Shown in pieces: positions 17,226-24,532 of a DNA stretch of 64,000 nt. The position numbers and the translations under genes were made by a program. Location of the stretch: assembly GCA_045661345.1 (NCBI GenBank), contig JAZRFM010000015.1, forward strand, positions 62,001 through 126,000, written 5' to 3'. The first letter of the stretch is position 1. Each line of letters begins with the position of its first letter. The DNA is from RUG12461 sp045661345 (GTDB lineage: Bacteria; Bacillota; Clostridia; Lachnospirales; Lachnospiraceae). Under the pieces are notes generated by a model. The model was not told where the DNA came from and searched no databases. It saw nothing but the letters and a program-made list of their open reading frames with translations.

Positions 17226-18572
17226 ATGTCTTTTCAAGAAACCTATGAAAGCAAAAAAGTCACCGCGGCTGAAGCCGTTTCCCATGTACAGTCCGGCGAC
17301 TGGATCGATTACGGCTGGACCACCTGTACACCGGAGGTTCTGGACAAAGCCCTGGCAGCGCGTACCGATGAGCTGACCAACGTCAACCTGCGCGGCGGTA
17401 TCCTGATGAAGAAACCTGCCGTTTTCGAGCGCGAAGACGCCGGAGAACACTTTACCTGGAATTCCTGGCATATGTCCGCAGTCGAGCGAAAGATGATCGC
17501 GCAGGGCTGCGCTTTCTACTGCCCGGTCAAATATTCCGAGCTTCCGCGGTACTACCGGGATATGGATGCTTCCATCAAGCCGCACATCCTCATGCTGCAG
17601 GTAGCACCCATGGATCAGCACGGCTACTTCAACTTCGGTCCGAATGCCTCTCATCTGGCCGCGGTTTGCGAACGGGCGGACATGATTATCGTAGAAGTCA
17701 ACCGGAATATGCCCCGCTGCCTCGGCGGTTATGAAAACTGCATCCATGTGGATCAGGTCACTTACATTGTGGAAGGTGACAATCCGCCGATCGGTGAGCT
17801 GGGCGGCGGTGCACCTCCGACGGATGTGGACAAAACCGTGGCACAAAAGATCGTGGAACTCATTCCGAACGGTGCCTGCCTGCAGCTCGGGATCGGCGGC
17901 ATGCCAAACGCTGTGGGCGCCATGATCGCGGAATCGGATCTGAAGGATCTCGGCGTGCATACGGAGATGTATGTAGATGCGTTTGTGGATATCTCAAAAG
18001 CCGGTAAGATCACCGGCAGATATAAAAACCTTGATCCGGGCCGCCAGGTTTATGCTTTCGGTGCCGGAACGAAGAAGCTGTATGACTTTATCGATGACAA
18101 CCCGGAGCTCATGAGCGCGCCGGTGGACTACACCAACGACATGCGCATCATCGCCCAGCTGGACAATTTCATTTCCATCAACAATACCGTGGATGTGGAC
18201 ATTTTCGGACAAATCTCCGCAGAATCCTCCGGTATCAAGCATATCAGCGGTGCCGGCGGTCAGCTGGATTTCGTTCTGGGCGCTTATCTGTCCAAAGGCG
18301 GGAAAAGCTTTATCTGCTGCTCCTCCACCTATACAGACAAAAACGGCAATCTCCAGTCCCGCATCCTGCCGACACTCCATCCCGGATCTGCCGTGACAGA
18401 CACACGCGCCAACACCATGTATCTGGTGACGGAATACGGCATTGTCAATCTGAAGGGTCTCACCTCCTGGCAGCGGGCAGAGGCCATCATCGGGCTTGCC
18501 CATCCGTCTTTCCGCGATGATCTGATCAAGGAAGCGGAAAAAATGAAGATCTGGAGGAAGAGTAACAAGTAG
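17226..18572 (+). CDS. but: Butyryl-CoA:acetate CoA-transferase
   Basis: The 448-residue protein belongs to the acetyl-CoA hydrolase/transferase family and closely resembles the butyryl-CoA:acetate CoA-transferases of Roseburia and relatives. It moves CoA from butyryl-CoA to acetate, the last step of butyrate formation. Visible marks are LGIGGMPNAVG, the HTEM motif (about 245-248) whose Glu247 is the probable CoA-accepting residue, and the GGQLDFVLGAYLSKGGKS stretch. 4-Hydroxybutyrate CoA-transferases are close relatives and cannot be fully excluded. GGGAGG sits 7 nt before the ATG. It stands alone, away from bcd/etf genes, as is usual for but in this family. Confidence 0.9.
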   Translation: MSFQETYESKKVTAAEAVSHVQSGDWIDYGWTTCTPEVLDKALAARTDELTNVNLRGGILMKKPAVFEREDAGEHFTWNSWHMSAVERKMIAQGCAFYCPVKYSELPRYYRDMDASIKPHILMLQVAPMDQHGYFNFGPNASHLAAVCERADMIIVEVNRNMPRCLGGYENCIHVDQVTYIVEGDNPPIGELGGGAPPTDVDKTVAQKIVELIPNGACLQLGIGGMPNAVGAMIAESDLKDLGVHTEMYVDAFVDISKAGKITGRYKNLDPGRQVYAFGAGTKKLYDFIDDNPELMSAPVDYTNDMRIIAQLDNFISINNTVDVDIFGQISAESSGIKHISGAGGQLDFVLGAYLSKGGKSFICCSSTYTDKNGNLQSRILPTLHPGSAVTDTRANTMYLVTEYGIVNLKGLTSWQRAEAIIGLAHPSFRDDLIKEAEKMKIWRKSNK

Positions 18573-18578
18573 ACGACC

Positions 18579-18734
18579 CTCCTCCGCAGGAATGGCAGCA
18601 TCTTTCAACGCAGGATCGCTTTCGCTCTATGGAAAACGTAACGGTTCTATGCGAACAAAGAACCCTCGCAAAAAACCGACGTTTTCCGAAGTCCTGCCTA
18701 TGAAAGATGCCGCCGTTCCGGCTTACTTCAGGAG
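18579..18734. repeat. Long imperfect inverted repeat between convergent genes
   Basis: The two halves pair as a long hairpin. Outer arms are CTCCT (18579-18583) with AGGAG (18730-18734); the next arms begin GGAATGGCAGCATCTTTCA and end TGAAAGATGCCGCCGTTCC; inner arms are GGAAAACGT with ACGTTTTCC and GGTTCT with AGAACC. The space between the but and S66 peptidase stop codons is filled by it. It may be a two-way terminator or processing signal, or a short non-autonomous mobile element (MITE). Confidence 0.7.
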
Positions 18735-18741
18735 TTTCCAC

Positions 18742-19755
18742 TTATCTGAGTTCCATCTCTATCCTGTAGTCGTTTCCTTTTACAACCACGTTTGCCATGC
18801 TGCCGCAGATCAGGGGCAGCATGGGCGGAAGGTGTCCGATATCCAGATCCTGAATGATCGGTACATGCAAATCGCCGAGGATTCCGGTCACAGCGGTATG
18901 CCTGTCCAGTCCCATCATGGGCTCGTCATAGATCCGGGGACGCCCGATCAGGAATCCTTTCGCCGTCTCAAACCACCCGGCTTCCTTCATCTGCCACAGT
19001 GCCCGTCGGATGGAAAAGACGTTCAGATCGCAGGCCTCCATGAACCAGATGATGCCGTCTTCCTGATAACGCTCCTGAAACGCATCCACACAGTCATAGG
19101 CCGTGCCGACAAGGTTTGTCAGAATGTCCAGACACCCTCCCAACAGGCGTCCGGAAAAGACCGCATCCTCCCCGAACAACTCTCTTTTTTCCGTCAGGTT
19201 GTAGGGGACAGTCGGATGGGTCTCATCTTTCAGGCTCTCGATTTCCCATTTATCATACCCTTTCACTGTCAGGCCTTCTCCCCTCAGGACATCGAGAGCA
19301 TCCTGAAGGGAGGCATCCCAGGGCTCCATGCCGAAGGACGCCGCACAGGGTCCGTAGATTGCTGCTGTATCGCAGATCGTCGGCAACAAAAAGGTGATAT
19401 TCGTGTTATCTGAATAGCCCATGTACCATTTGGGCGACGCCTTGCGGATTCTTTCAAAGTCCAGATGGGGCAGGATTTCACACATCAGCTCGCCGCCGCC
19501 GCAGGAAATCAGAACATCCTGGGTATCCGCACAATAATACTCCTCCAGCTCTTTTGCGCAGAGCTCCGGTGTATTGCTGATCCCGATGCCGCTCTGGGCA
19601 CGGCAGTTTGGGCCGAGTACCGTCCGGTATCCCAGATCGACGAACTTTTCGATTGTTTTGTCAAAGGCAGTGCGATAAGGCTCCGTCGCGCAGCCAAAAG
19701 ACGGTGCCACAAACCCGATCCGTCCGTGTTCCTTTAAAAAAGCGCCATATCTCAT
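18742..19755 (-). CDS. S66 family peptidase (LD-carboxypeptidase / MccF-like)
   Basis: The 337-residue protein fits family S66: an N-terminal IGFVAPS strand, the nucleophile Ser in MGYSDNT, the catalytic Glu in IWFMEACD and the catalytic His in DIGHLPPM. Family members remove the terminal D-Ala from muropeptides (LdcA) or inactivate microcin C-type compounds (MccF). The sequence does not separate these roles. GGAGG lies 8 nt before ATG 19755, and this ATG overlaps the stop of the Lgt-like gene (ATGA), so the two are translationally coupled; this favours a cell-envelope role. Confidence 0.85.
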   Translation of the reverse strand: MRYGAFLKEHGRIGFVAPSFGCATEPYRTAFDKTIEKFVDLGYRTVLGPNCRAQSGIGISNTPELCAKELEEYYCADTQDVLISCGGGELMCEILPHLDFERIRKASPKWYMGYSDNTNITFLLPTICDTAAIYGPCAASFGMEPWDASLQDALDVLRGEGLTVKGYDKWEIESLKDETHPTVPYNLTEKRELFGEDAVFSGRLLGGCLDILTNLVGTAYDCVDAFQERYQEDGIIWFMEACDLNVFSIRRALWQMKEAGWFETAKGFLIGRPRIYDEPMMGLDRHTAVTGILGDLHVPIIQDLDIGHLPPMLPLICGSMANVVVKGNDYRIEMELR

Positions 19756-20531
19756 CCGATTCCCTCCGTTCTCCCTTTCTTTCTTTTTCTGATCATCATC
19801 ACAACAACCGCCGCAATCACGGCAACAAGGCTGATCCACTGGGAAGTGGAAAAAGGTCCGTAAATCCCCCGGCCGCTGTCATAGCGCAGGTATTCCAACA
19901 GAAAGCGGTCAATCCCGTAAAGGATCAGATACAGCTCGATTGTATATTCGGATGCAAAACGAAGCGTCGCAATTCCCAGAATCAAAGAGATCACCAGCAA
20001 GGTCCCCGACTCCAGAAGCTGTACCGGAAACAGCCTGATCCCCGGCAGGGCAAAGGAGTTCTCCGGAAACACCACCGCGCCGGGACCGTGATAGGGAATC
20101 CCGTAACAGCATCCGGCCATGAAGCAGCCCAGGCGGCCAAAGGCATGGGCAAAGGGGCATAAAAAAATCACTTTTCTGATATAATAGACCGCATCAATCC
20201 TGTGAATCTTCCCCGCAAGTAAGATCATCAGCAGTCCTCCGATCAGACCCCCGTAGAACACAAACCCGCCCCGCATCAGCATCAGCAGATAGGATGGCTC
20301 AAAAATACGGTTCCATTCGATAGCAGGTGCTGCCGTGATCAGATACAGCACCTTTGACCCCACCAGGGCTCCGATCAGCATATAGGCTTCCAGCAGGATC
20401 AGATTATCCGTATCAATCTTCAGCTTCTTTCGGAGAAGTAATGCCAACAGGTTGGCCAGGACCCCGCCGGTCATAATCAGCAGTCCGTAGGATGGCAGTT
20501 TCCGTCCGAGAAAGTCAATCGTTATGTGCAT
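19752..20531 (-). CDS. Lgt-like prolipoprotein diacylglyceryl transferase homologue, variant motif
   Basis: The 259-residue protein has about seven membrane helices and the general plan of Lgt, including FSTSQWISL in the last loop. However, the Lgt signature, normally GRxGNFxNGE, reads GRLGCFMAGCCYG: both Asn residues and the Glu are lost and three Cys appear. This is a known paralogous group in Firmicutes rather than the canonical enzyme, so activity as Lgt is doubtful. I chose ATG 20531, preceded by GGGAG at 8 nt. The end overlaps the S66 peptidase start by four bases. The true lgt is probably elsewhere in the genome. Confidence 0.75.
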   Translation of the reverse strand: MHITIDFLGRKLPSYGLLIMTGGVLANLLALLLRKKLKIDTDNLILLEAYMLIGALVGSKVLYLITAAPAIEWNRIFEPSYLLMLMRGGFVFYGGLIGGLLMILLAGKIHRIDAVYYIRKVIFLCPFAHAFGRLGCFMAGCCYGIPYHGPGAVVFPENSFALPGIRLFPVQLLESGTLLVISLILGIATLRFASEYTIELYLILYGIDRFLLEYLRYDSGRGIYGPFSTSQWISLVAVIAAVVVMMIRKRKKGRTEGIG

Positions 20532-20559
20532 CGTATGTTTCTCCCGAAAAGAAAGATGT

Positions 20560-20601
20560 AAAAAAAGAGATTCCGGCATACATGCAGGAATCTCTTTTTT
20601 T
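20560..20601. terminator. Strong two-way terminator
   Basis: AAAAAAAGAGATTCC (20560-20574) pairs with GGAATCTCTTTTTTT (20587-20601) around a 12-nt loop. It ends transcription of the small membrane-protein gene on the minus strand, and has a U-run in both directions. Confidence 0.9.
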
Positions 20602-20612
20602 GTTACAATGGT

Positions 20613-20888
20613 TTAGATTGCGCCTGCAATTGCAGAACCGATCAAGCCAACACATGCAACAGCAGCAATCAATACGATCACATCAAGAACCAGTGCAATG
20701 ATGGAAAGAATCATGCCGGCAGTTGCCATACCGGTCGGCTCACCAGCCTCTTTCAGCTTCTTTCTGGAAACCGCACCAAGGATCACACCAACGATTGCAC
20801 AAATCAGACCGATGATGCCGCCTCCCGGAATCGGAACGAAGCCAAGTACAAGAGCAGCAATACCAAGAATCAATGCAGCTACAGCCAT
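20613..20888 (-). CDS. Small membrane protein, DUF4190-like
   Basis: The 91-residue product has two hydrophobic helices (residues 2-36 and 57-88) joined by a basic loop (SRKKLKEAGEPTGMATAG). This two-helix pattern with an internal G-rich repeat is that of DUF4190-type proteins, whose function is unknown. AAAGGAGG stands before ATG 20888; longer frames starting upstream pass through the promoter and are not real. It has its own promoter and terminator and so is monocistronic. Confidence 0.75.
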   Translation of the reverse strand: MAVAALILGIAALVLGFVPIPGGGIIGLICAIVGVILGAVSRKKLKEAGEPTGMATAGMILSIIALVLDVIVLIAAVACVGLIGSAIAGAI

Positions 20889-20924
20889 AACTATCCTCCT
20901 TTCAAGTAACAATGCTACTGTTAC

Positions 20925-20953
20925 AAGATAGCATAAGCGCTTTGAAAATACAA
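20925..20953 (-). promoter_or_regulatory. Promoter of the small membrane-protein gene
   Basis: TTGTAT (20953-20948), a 17-nt spacer and TATCTT (20930-20925) on the minus strand. A GTAACA/TGTTAC inverted repeat follows in the leader. Confidence 0.55.
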
Positions 20954-20979
20954 GAAAAAAAGCCTTTTTCAAACAGATT

Positions 20980-21666
20980 TCAGGTGAATCCCGCAAACAC
21001 CAGAAACCCCGTTCCCTCCGGCCTGATCTCGATGACCTGCCGTGCACCGCTGACGGGATGGGTAAACCCGAGACGATATGCACATAGTGCCGGCGAGGAG
21101 AAATCCTTCTGTCCAAAGCCGTCCCCGTACTTCCGGTCACCAAGCAGCGGCCAGCCGTGAAACGACATCTGGGCACGAATCTGATGATGGCGGCCTGTCA
21201 GGAGATGAATTTCCACTAAGGCATATGTGCCGTCTCCCCTGATTTTGCGAAAAGAGAGCAGGGCTTCTTTTGCACCCTTTGTACCCTCCGGCACGATCCG
21301 TGAAAGGTTTGCCGCCGTTTCTTTTCGCAGAAAATCCTTTAATTCTCCCTCCTCCGGGAGATGATGATCCCACACAACGGCGAGATATCGTTTTTCCATC
21401 TCTCCCCGTGCAAGCTGTGCAGAAAGGTCTGCCGCCGCCTTCTCGTTTTTCGCAAACAACACCAGCCCTTCCACCGGCTGATCCAGACGGTTGACCGGCG
21501 CGATATATGGGTCTTCACCTTTTTCGGCCCGGTGGTTTTTCAGCAGACTGACAGCATCCTGCTGCCCGGTTTGTTTTGTCTCCACCGCAATCCCCGGTTT
21601 CTTGTGAAACACGATCAGATCCTGATCCTCATACCGGATTGCCGCCCTGAGCGCTTCTCCTGTCAT
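20980..21666 (-). CDS. RluA-family 23S/tRNA pseudouridine synthase
   Basis: The protein (228 residues) has the RluA-family catalytic motif NRLDQPVEGLVLFAK with the catalytic Asp, and the LLTGRHHQIRAQ and GDRKYG motifs. It should turn a uridine in rRNA or tRNA into pseudouridine; the target base cannot be told. It lacks an N-terminal S4 domain. I place the start at ATG 21666, with AGGGG just before it. The longest frame (21705) begins inside the metK terminator and is unlikely; ATG 21684 remains possible. Confidence 0.85.
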   Translation of the reverse strand: MTGEALRAAIRYEDQDLIVFHKKPGIAVETKQTGQQDAVSLLKNHRAEKGEDPYIAPVNRLDQPVEGLVLFAKNEKAAADLSAQLARGEMEKRYLAVVWDHHLPEEGELKDFLRKETAANLSRIVPEGTKGAKEALLSFRKIRGDGTYALVEIHLLTGRHHQIRAQMSFHGWPLLGDRKYGDGFGQKDFSSPALCAYRLGFTHPVSGARQVIEIRPEGTGFLVFAGFT

Positions 21667-21690
21667 GATCCCCTGCCTTTGCATCCGCGT

Positions 21691-21723
21691 AAAAAACTGC
21701 CGCATCCGTGAGAATGCGGCAGT
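21691..21723 (-). terminator. metK terminator
   Basis: On the minus strand a perfect 10-bp stem (ACTGCCGCAT with ATGCGGCAGT, 8-nt loop) is followed by a run of U. It lies 18 bp after the metK stop and before the pseudouridine synthase start. Confidence 0.92.
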
Positions 21724-21740
21724 CTTCTATTGAAATAACA

Positions 21741-22922
21741 TTACAGATACTTCTTCAATGCCTCCGCTTTGTCCGTCTTTTCCCAGGGAAGGTTCAGGTC
21801 GTTACGTCCGAAATGACCGTATGCAGCGGTCTGCTTGTAGATCGGACGGCGAAGATCCAGCATCTTGATGATGCCGGCCGGGCGAAGGTCGAAATTCTCG
21901 CGGATGATGGAAACAAGCTTCTCATCGGAGAGCTTGCCGGTGCCGAATGTATCGATCATGACGGAGGTCGGCTCCGCAACGCCAATCGCGTAGGAAAGCT
22001 GAATCTCGGCTCTGTCTGCCAGACCTGCAGCTACGATATTCTTCGCCACATACCGTGCAGCGTAAGCTGCGGAACGATCCACCTTCGTGCAGTCCTTGCC
22101 GGAGAATGCGCCGCCGCCGTGACGCGCATAGCCGCCGTAGGTGTCAACGATGATCTTACGGCCGGTCAGACCTGCATCTCCGTGGGGTCCGCCGATCACG
22201 AAGCGTCCGGTGGGATTGATGTAGAACCGTGTCTTGTCATCAATCAGCTCTTTCGGAAGAACCGGATCAAAGACATATTTCTTAATATCCTCATGGATCT
22301 GTTCCTGCGTCACATCCTCATCATGCTGCGTGGAAAGCACCACTGCCTCCAGTCTCACAGGCTTGCCTTCCTCATCGTATTCCACGGAAACCTGGCTCTT
22401 TCCGTCGGGACGGAGATAGGAAAGGGTGCCGTCCTTACGAACCTTTGTCAGCTGCAGCGCCAGCTTATGTGCAAGGTCGATGGGATAGGGCATGTATTCC
22501 GGCGTCTCGTTGGTGGCATAGCCAAACATCATACCCTGGTCGCCTGCGCCTGTATCCAGTTCGTCTTTGAGACTTCCTTCCCTTGCTTCCAGCGCCTTGT
22601 CCACACCCATGGCAATGTCTGCAGACTGCTGATCCAAAGCCACCATGACAGCACAGGTATTGCCGTCAAAGCCGGTCTTTGCATCGTTGTAGCCGATCTC
22701 GTTTACGGTTTCACGTACGATGGAAGGGATGTCCAGCTTCGCCTTGGTGGTAATCTCCCCCGTGACAAGCACAAAGCCCGTGCAGGTCGCGGTCTCGCAG
22801 GCTACACGGCTCATGGGATCTGCTGCCATGCAGGCATCCAGAATGGCATCAGATACTGCATCGCAGACCTTGTCCGGATGACCTTCGGTCACTGATTCGG
22901 AAGTGAATAATCTTTTCTCCAT
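21741..22922 (-). CDS. metK: S-adenosylmethionine synthetase
   Basis: The 393-residue protein is a full-length MetK: FTSESVTEGHPDK at the N-terminus, the GAGDQGMMFGYA ATP-binding motif and the GGGAFSGKD loop near residues 262-270. It makes S-adenosylmethionine from ATP and methionine in the cytoplasm. AGGAGG precedes the ATG. A SAM-I riboswitch and terminator lie upstream, so the product represses its own gene by transcription attenuation. Confidence 0.98.
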   Translation of the reverse strand: MEKRLFTSESVTEGHPDKVCDAVSDAILDACMAADPMSRVACETATCTGFVLVTGEITTKAKLDIPSIVRETVNEIGYNDAKTGFDGNTCAVMVALDQQSADIAMGVDKALEAREGSLKDELDTGAGDQGMMFGYATNETPEYMPYPIDLAHKLALQLTKVRKDGTLSYLRPDGKSQVSVEYDEEGKPVRLEAVVLSTQHDEDVTQEQIHEDIKKYVFDPVLPKELIDDKTRFYINPTGRFVIGGPHGDAGLTGRKIIVDTYGGYARHGGGAFSGKDCTKVDRSAAYAARYVAKNIVAAGLADRAEIQLSYAIGVAEPTSVMIDTFGTGKLSDEKLVSIIRENFDLRPAGIIKMLDLRRPIYKQTAAYGHFGRNDLNLPWEKTDKAEALKKYL

Positions 22923-22945
22923 ATAATCCTCCTGTTGAAATTAAG

Positions 22946-22970
22946 AAAAAAAATGTCCGCATAAGCGGAC
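22946..22970 (-). terminator. Expression-platform terminator of the metK riboswitch
   Basis: GTCCGC/GCGGAC stem (22955-22960 with 22965-22970, 4-nt loop) followed on the minus strand by eight U residues, 24 nt before the metK ATG. Confidence 0.9.
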
Positions 22971-22992
22971 GGTGATCTAAGATAATCAAGTC

Positions 22993-23109
22993 CTCTTATT
23001 GTTCGATCAACTCGCTCAGGTTGGCACCTTCCCGTTGGAACTTGATTTGTTCCCAAGGGGTTGCCGTGACTTCACAGACCCTATGTGTCTCCATCACTCT
23101 GAATAAGAG
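22993..23109 (-). ncRNA. SAM-I (S-box) riboswitch aptamer
   Basis: On the minus strand CTCTTATTC at 23109 pairs with AATAAGAG ending at 22993 to form P1. Between them are S-box landmarks: AGAGTGATGGAGACA, the GAAGTCACGGCAACC segment (S-box GAAGCCCGGCAACC) and an AAGGTGCCAACCTG stretch. With SAM bound the downstream terminator forms and metK is switched off. Confidence 0.93.
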
Positions 23110-23149
23110 AAAGCCAATATGGAATTGTATCTCAGTTGCTACGGATGTA

Positions 23150-23178
23150 ACCTTACACTAGCCCCCTGTAAAAGTCAA
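23150..23178 (-). promoter_or_regulatory. Putative metK promoter
   Basis: TTGACT (23178-23173), 17-nt spacer and a poor -10, TAAGGT (23155-23150). It places the start site about 35 nt before the riboswitch. Its -35 is one arm of a 10-bp inverted repeat shared with the divergent promoter. Confidence 0.4.
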
Positions 23179-23187
23179 TACTACAGA

Positions 23188-23216
23188 TTGACTTTTATGT
23201 ATGACTTTTCTATAAT
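23188..23216 (+). promoter_or_regulatory. Promoter of the HD-GYP gene
   Basis: TTGACT (23188-23193), a 17-nt spacer and a perfect TATAAT (23211-23216), ending 23 nt before the GTG start. Confidence 0.85.
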
Positions 23217-23239
23217 TTTCTTTAGTTGAGAGGTAACCT

Positions 23240-24469
23240 GTGGAACCGAAGCCCTTTTCCTGCAAAATTGAAGATTTAAAACCCGGTATGGTCACGACAG
23301 AGATCGTGAAATCCCCCACCGGACAGGAAATTCTGATGCCCGGTACCCGCATCTCGAAGTTTCTGATCTCCCGTCTGACGTACTACAAAGTCGAATCTGC
23401 CATGGTCATTTTTCCCGAGGAGCAGACAAAGGATTCCGAAACCATTGTGACGGAAAAGCCCGCTCCGCCGGAGGAAGAAAAGACAAAGATTACGGTAGCA
23501 CCCATGCCGGAGAAGGCCGTCTTTAAGAATACGGAAATCAAGCACGAGACCACCATCATCCGTGCCACGGATCATGTCGTCGCACCGACGAATACCAATT
23601 ATTCGCAAAAAGTCACCCACTCTTCCACCTTCCAGAACTTCGAAACGAAATTCGCTTTGGTGCTTGCGGATATGAACGCCAGCTTCCCGAAGATCGACAA
23701 AGAGGGGGCGCCCATTGATGTACAGAAAGCCAGCACGGAAGTCCGGGAGCTGTTCCAGCTCTGCCCGACCTCCATCCAGCTTTTTGATATGGTACATAAC
23801 ATGCGGCAAAACGATGACCAGATCTATGCGCATTCGTTGAATGTCGCGTTGATCGCAAGGCAGATCGCGATCTGGCTGAAGATGTCCCAGGCGGATATTG
23901 ACATCGTCACACTGGCCGGTGTTTACCACGACATCGGAAAGCTCAGGGTGCCGACGGAAGTACTGACCAAAAAAGAAAAGCTTACGGACGAAGAATTCCA
24001 GATGGTTCGCAACCACCCCCAATACGGCTATAATATCCTGAAAAAGCAGAGCATTGATAACCGGATCAAAAAAGCCGCTCTGCAGCATCATGAGCGGTTT
24101 GACGGCAATGGTTATCCGTTGGGGCTCGTGGAAGATGAGATCGAGGATATCTCCTGTCTGATTGCGCTGGCGGATGTCTATGAAGCGATGACGGCAAAGC
24201 GATCCTACCGTGCGCCCCTGTCTCCCTTCCAGGTGATCGGAGAGTTCGAAAAAACCGGTTTGGGCGTCTATAAAACGGAGTTTCTTTTGACGTTTTTAAA
24301 GCAGATTGCCAAGACCTATCAGAATAACCGTGTCCTGTTAAATAACGGCAACAGCGCCAACATCATTCTTTTGAATGAAAACAAGCTCAGTAAGCCGGTG
24401 GTACAGCTCAATGACGGAAGCTGTATCGATCTTTCCAGAAGCGATCTGTTCATTCAGGCATTGATCTAA
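23240..24469 (+). CDS. HD-GYP domain c-di-GMP phosphodiesterase
   Basis: The 409-residue protein has a DLKPGM-type N-terminal domain (1-60), a Pro/Glu/Lys-rich linker (about 65-130), and an HD-GYP domain (about 190-335) with His230-Asp231 in YHDIGK and Gly291-Tyr292-Pro293. It should degrade c-di-GMP in the cytoplasm. It starts with GTG, preceded by GAGAGG. No sensor or receiver domain is attached, but the gene lies 63 bp upstream of a two-component pair. The N-terminal domain matches the start of the other HD-GYP protein in this window. Confidence 0.88.
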   Translation: MEPKPFSCKIEDLKPGMVTTEIVKSPTGQEILMPGTRISKFLISRLTYYKVESAMVIFPEEQTKDSETIVTEKPAPPEEEKTKITVAPMPEKAVFKNTEIKHETTIIRATDHVVAPTNTNYSQKVTHSSTFQNFETKFALVLADMNASFPKIDKEGAPIDVQKASTEVRELFQLCPTSIQLFDMVHNMRQNDDQIYAHSLNVALIARQIAIWLKMSQADIDIVTLAGVYHDIGKLRVPTEVLTKKEKLTDEEFQMVRNHPQYGYNILKKQSIDNRIKKAALQHHERFDGNGYPLGLVEDEIEDISCLIALADVYEAMTAKRSYRAPLSPFQVIGEFEKTGLGVYKTEFLLTFLKQIAKTYQNNRVLLNNGNSANIILLNENKLSKPVVQLNDGSCIDLSRSDLFIQALI

Positions 24470-24480
24470 GCGGGAAAAGG

Positions 24481-24509
24481 TTCAAAGAAAGCACTTCGTG
24501 TGGTACAAT
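24481..24509 (+). promoter_or_regulatory. Promoter of the two-component pair
   Basis: TTCAAA (24481-24486), 17-nt spacer, TACAAT (24504-24509). It rules out the GTG at 24500 as a start and supports ATG 24533. Confidence 0.65.
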
Positions 24510-24532
24510 CATCATACGGAGTGTTTTTTTCT

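Noticed and set aside
17067..17960. 297-codon minus-strand frame inside the CoA-transferase gene
   Set aside because: It mirrors a strongly supported plus-strand gene; its His/Arg/Asp-rich composition is typical of shadow frames.
23158..23352. Small minus-strand ORF over the HD-GYP start
   Set aside because: It is the reverse of the HD-GYP coding frame and promoter, has no ribosome-binding site and no recognisable product.
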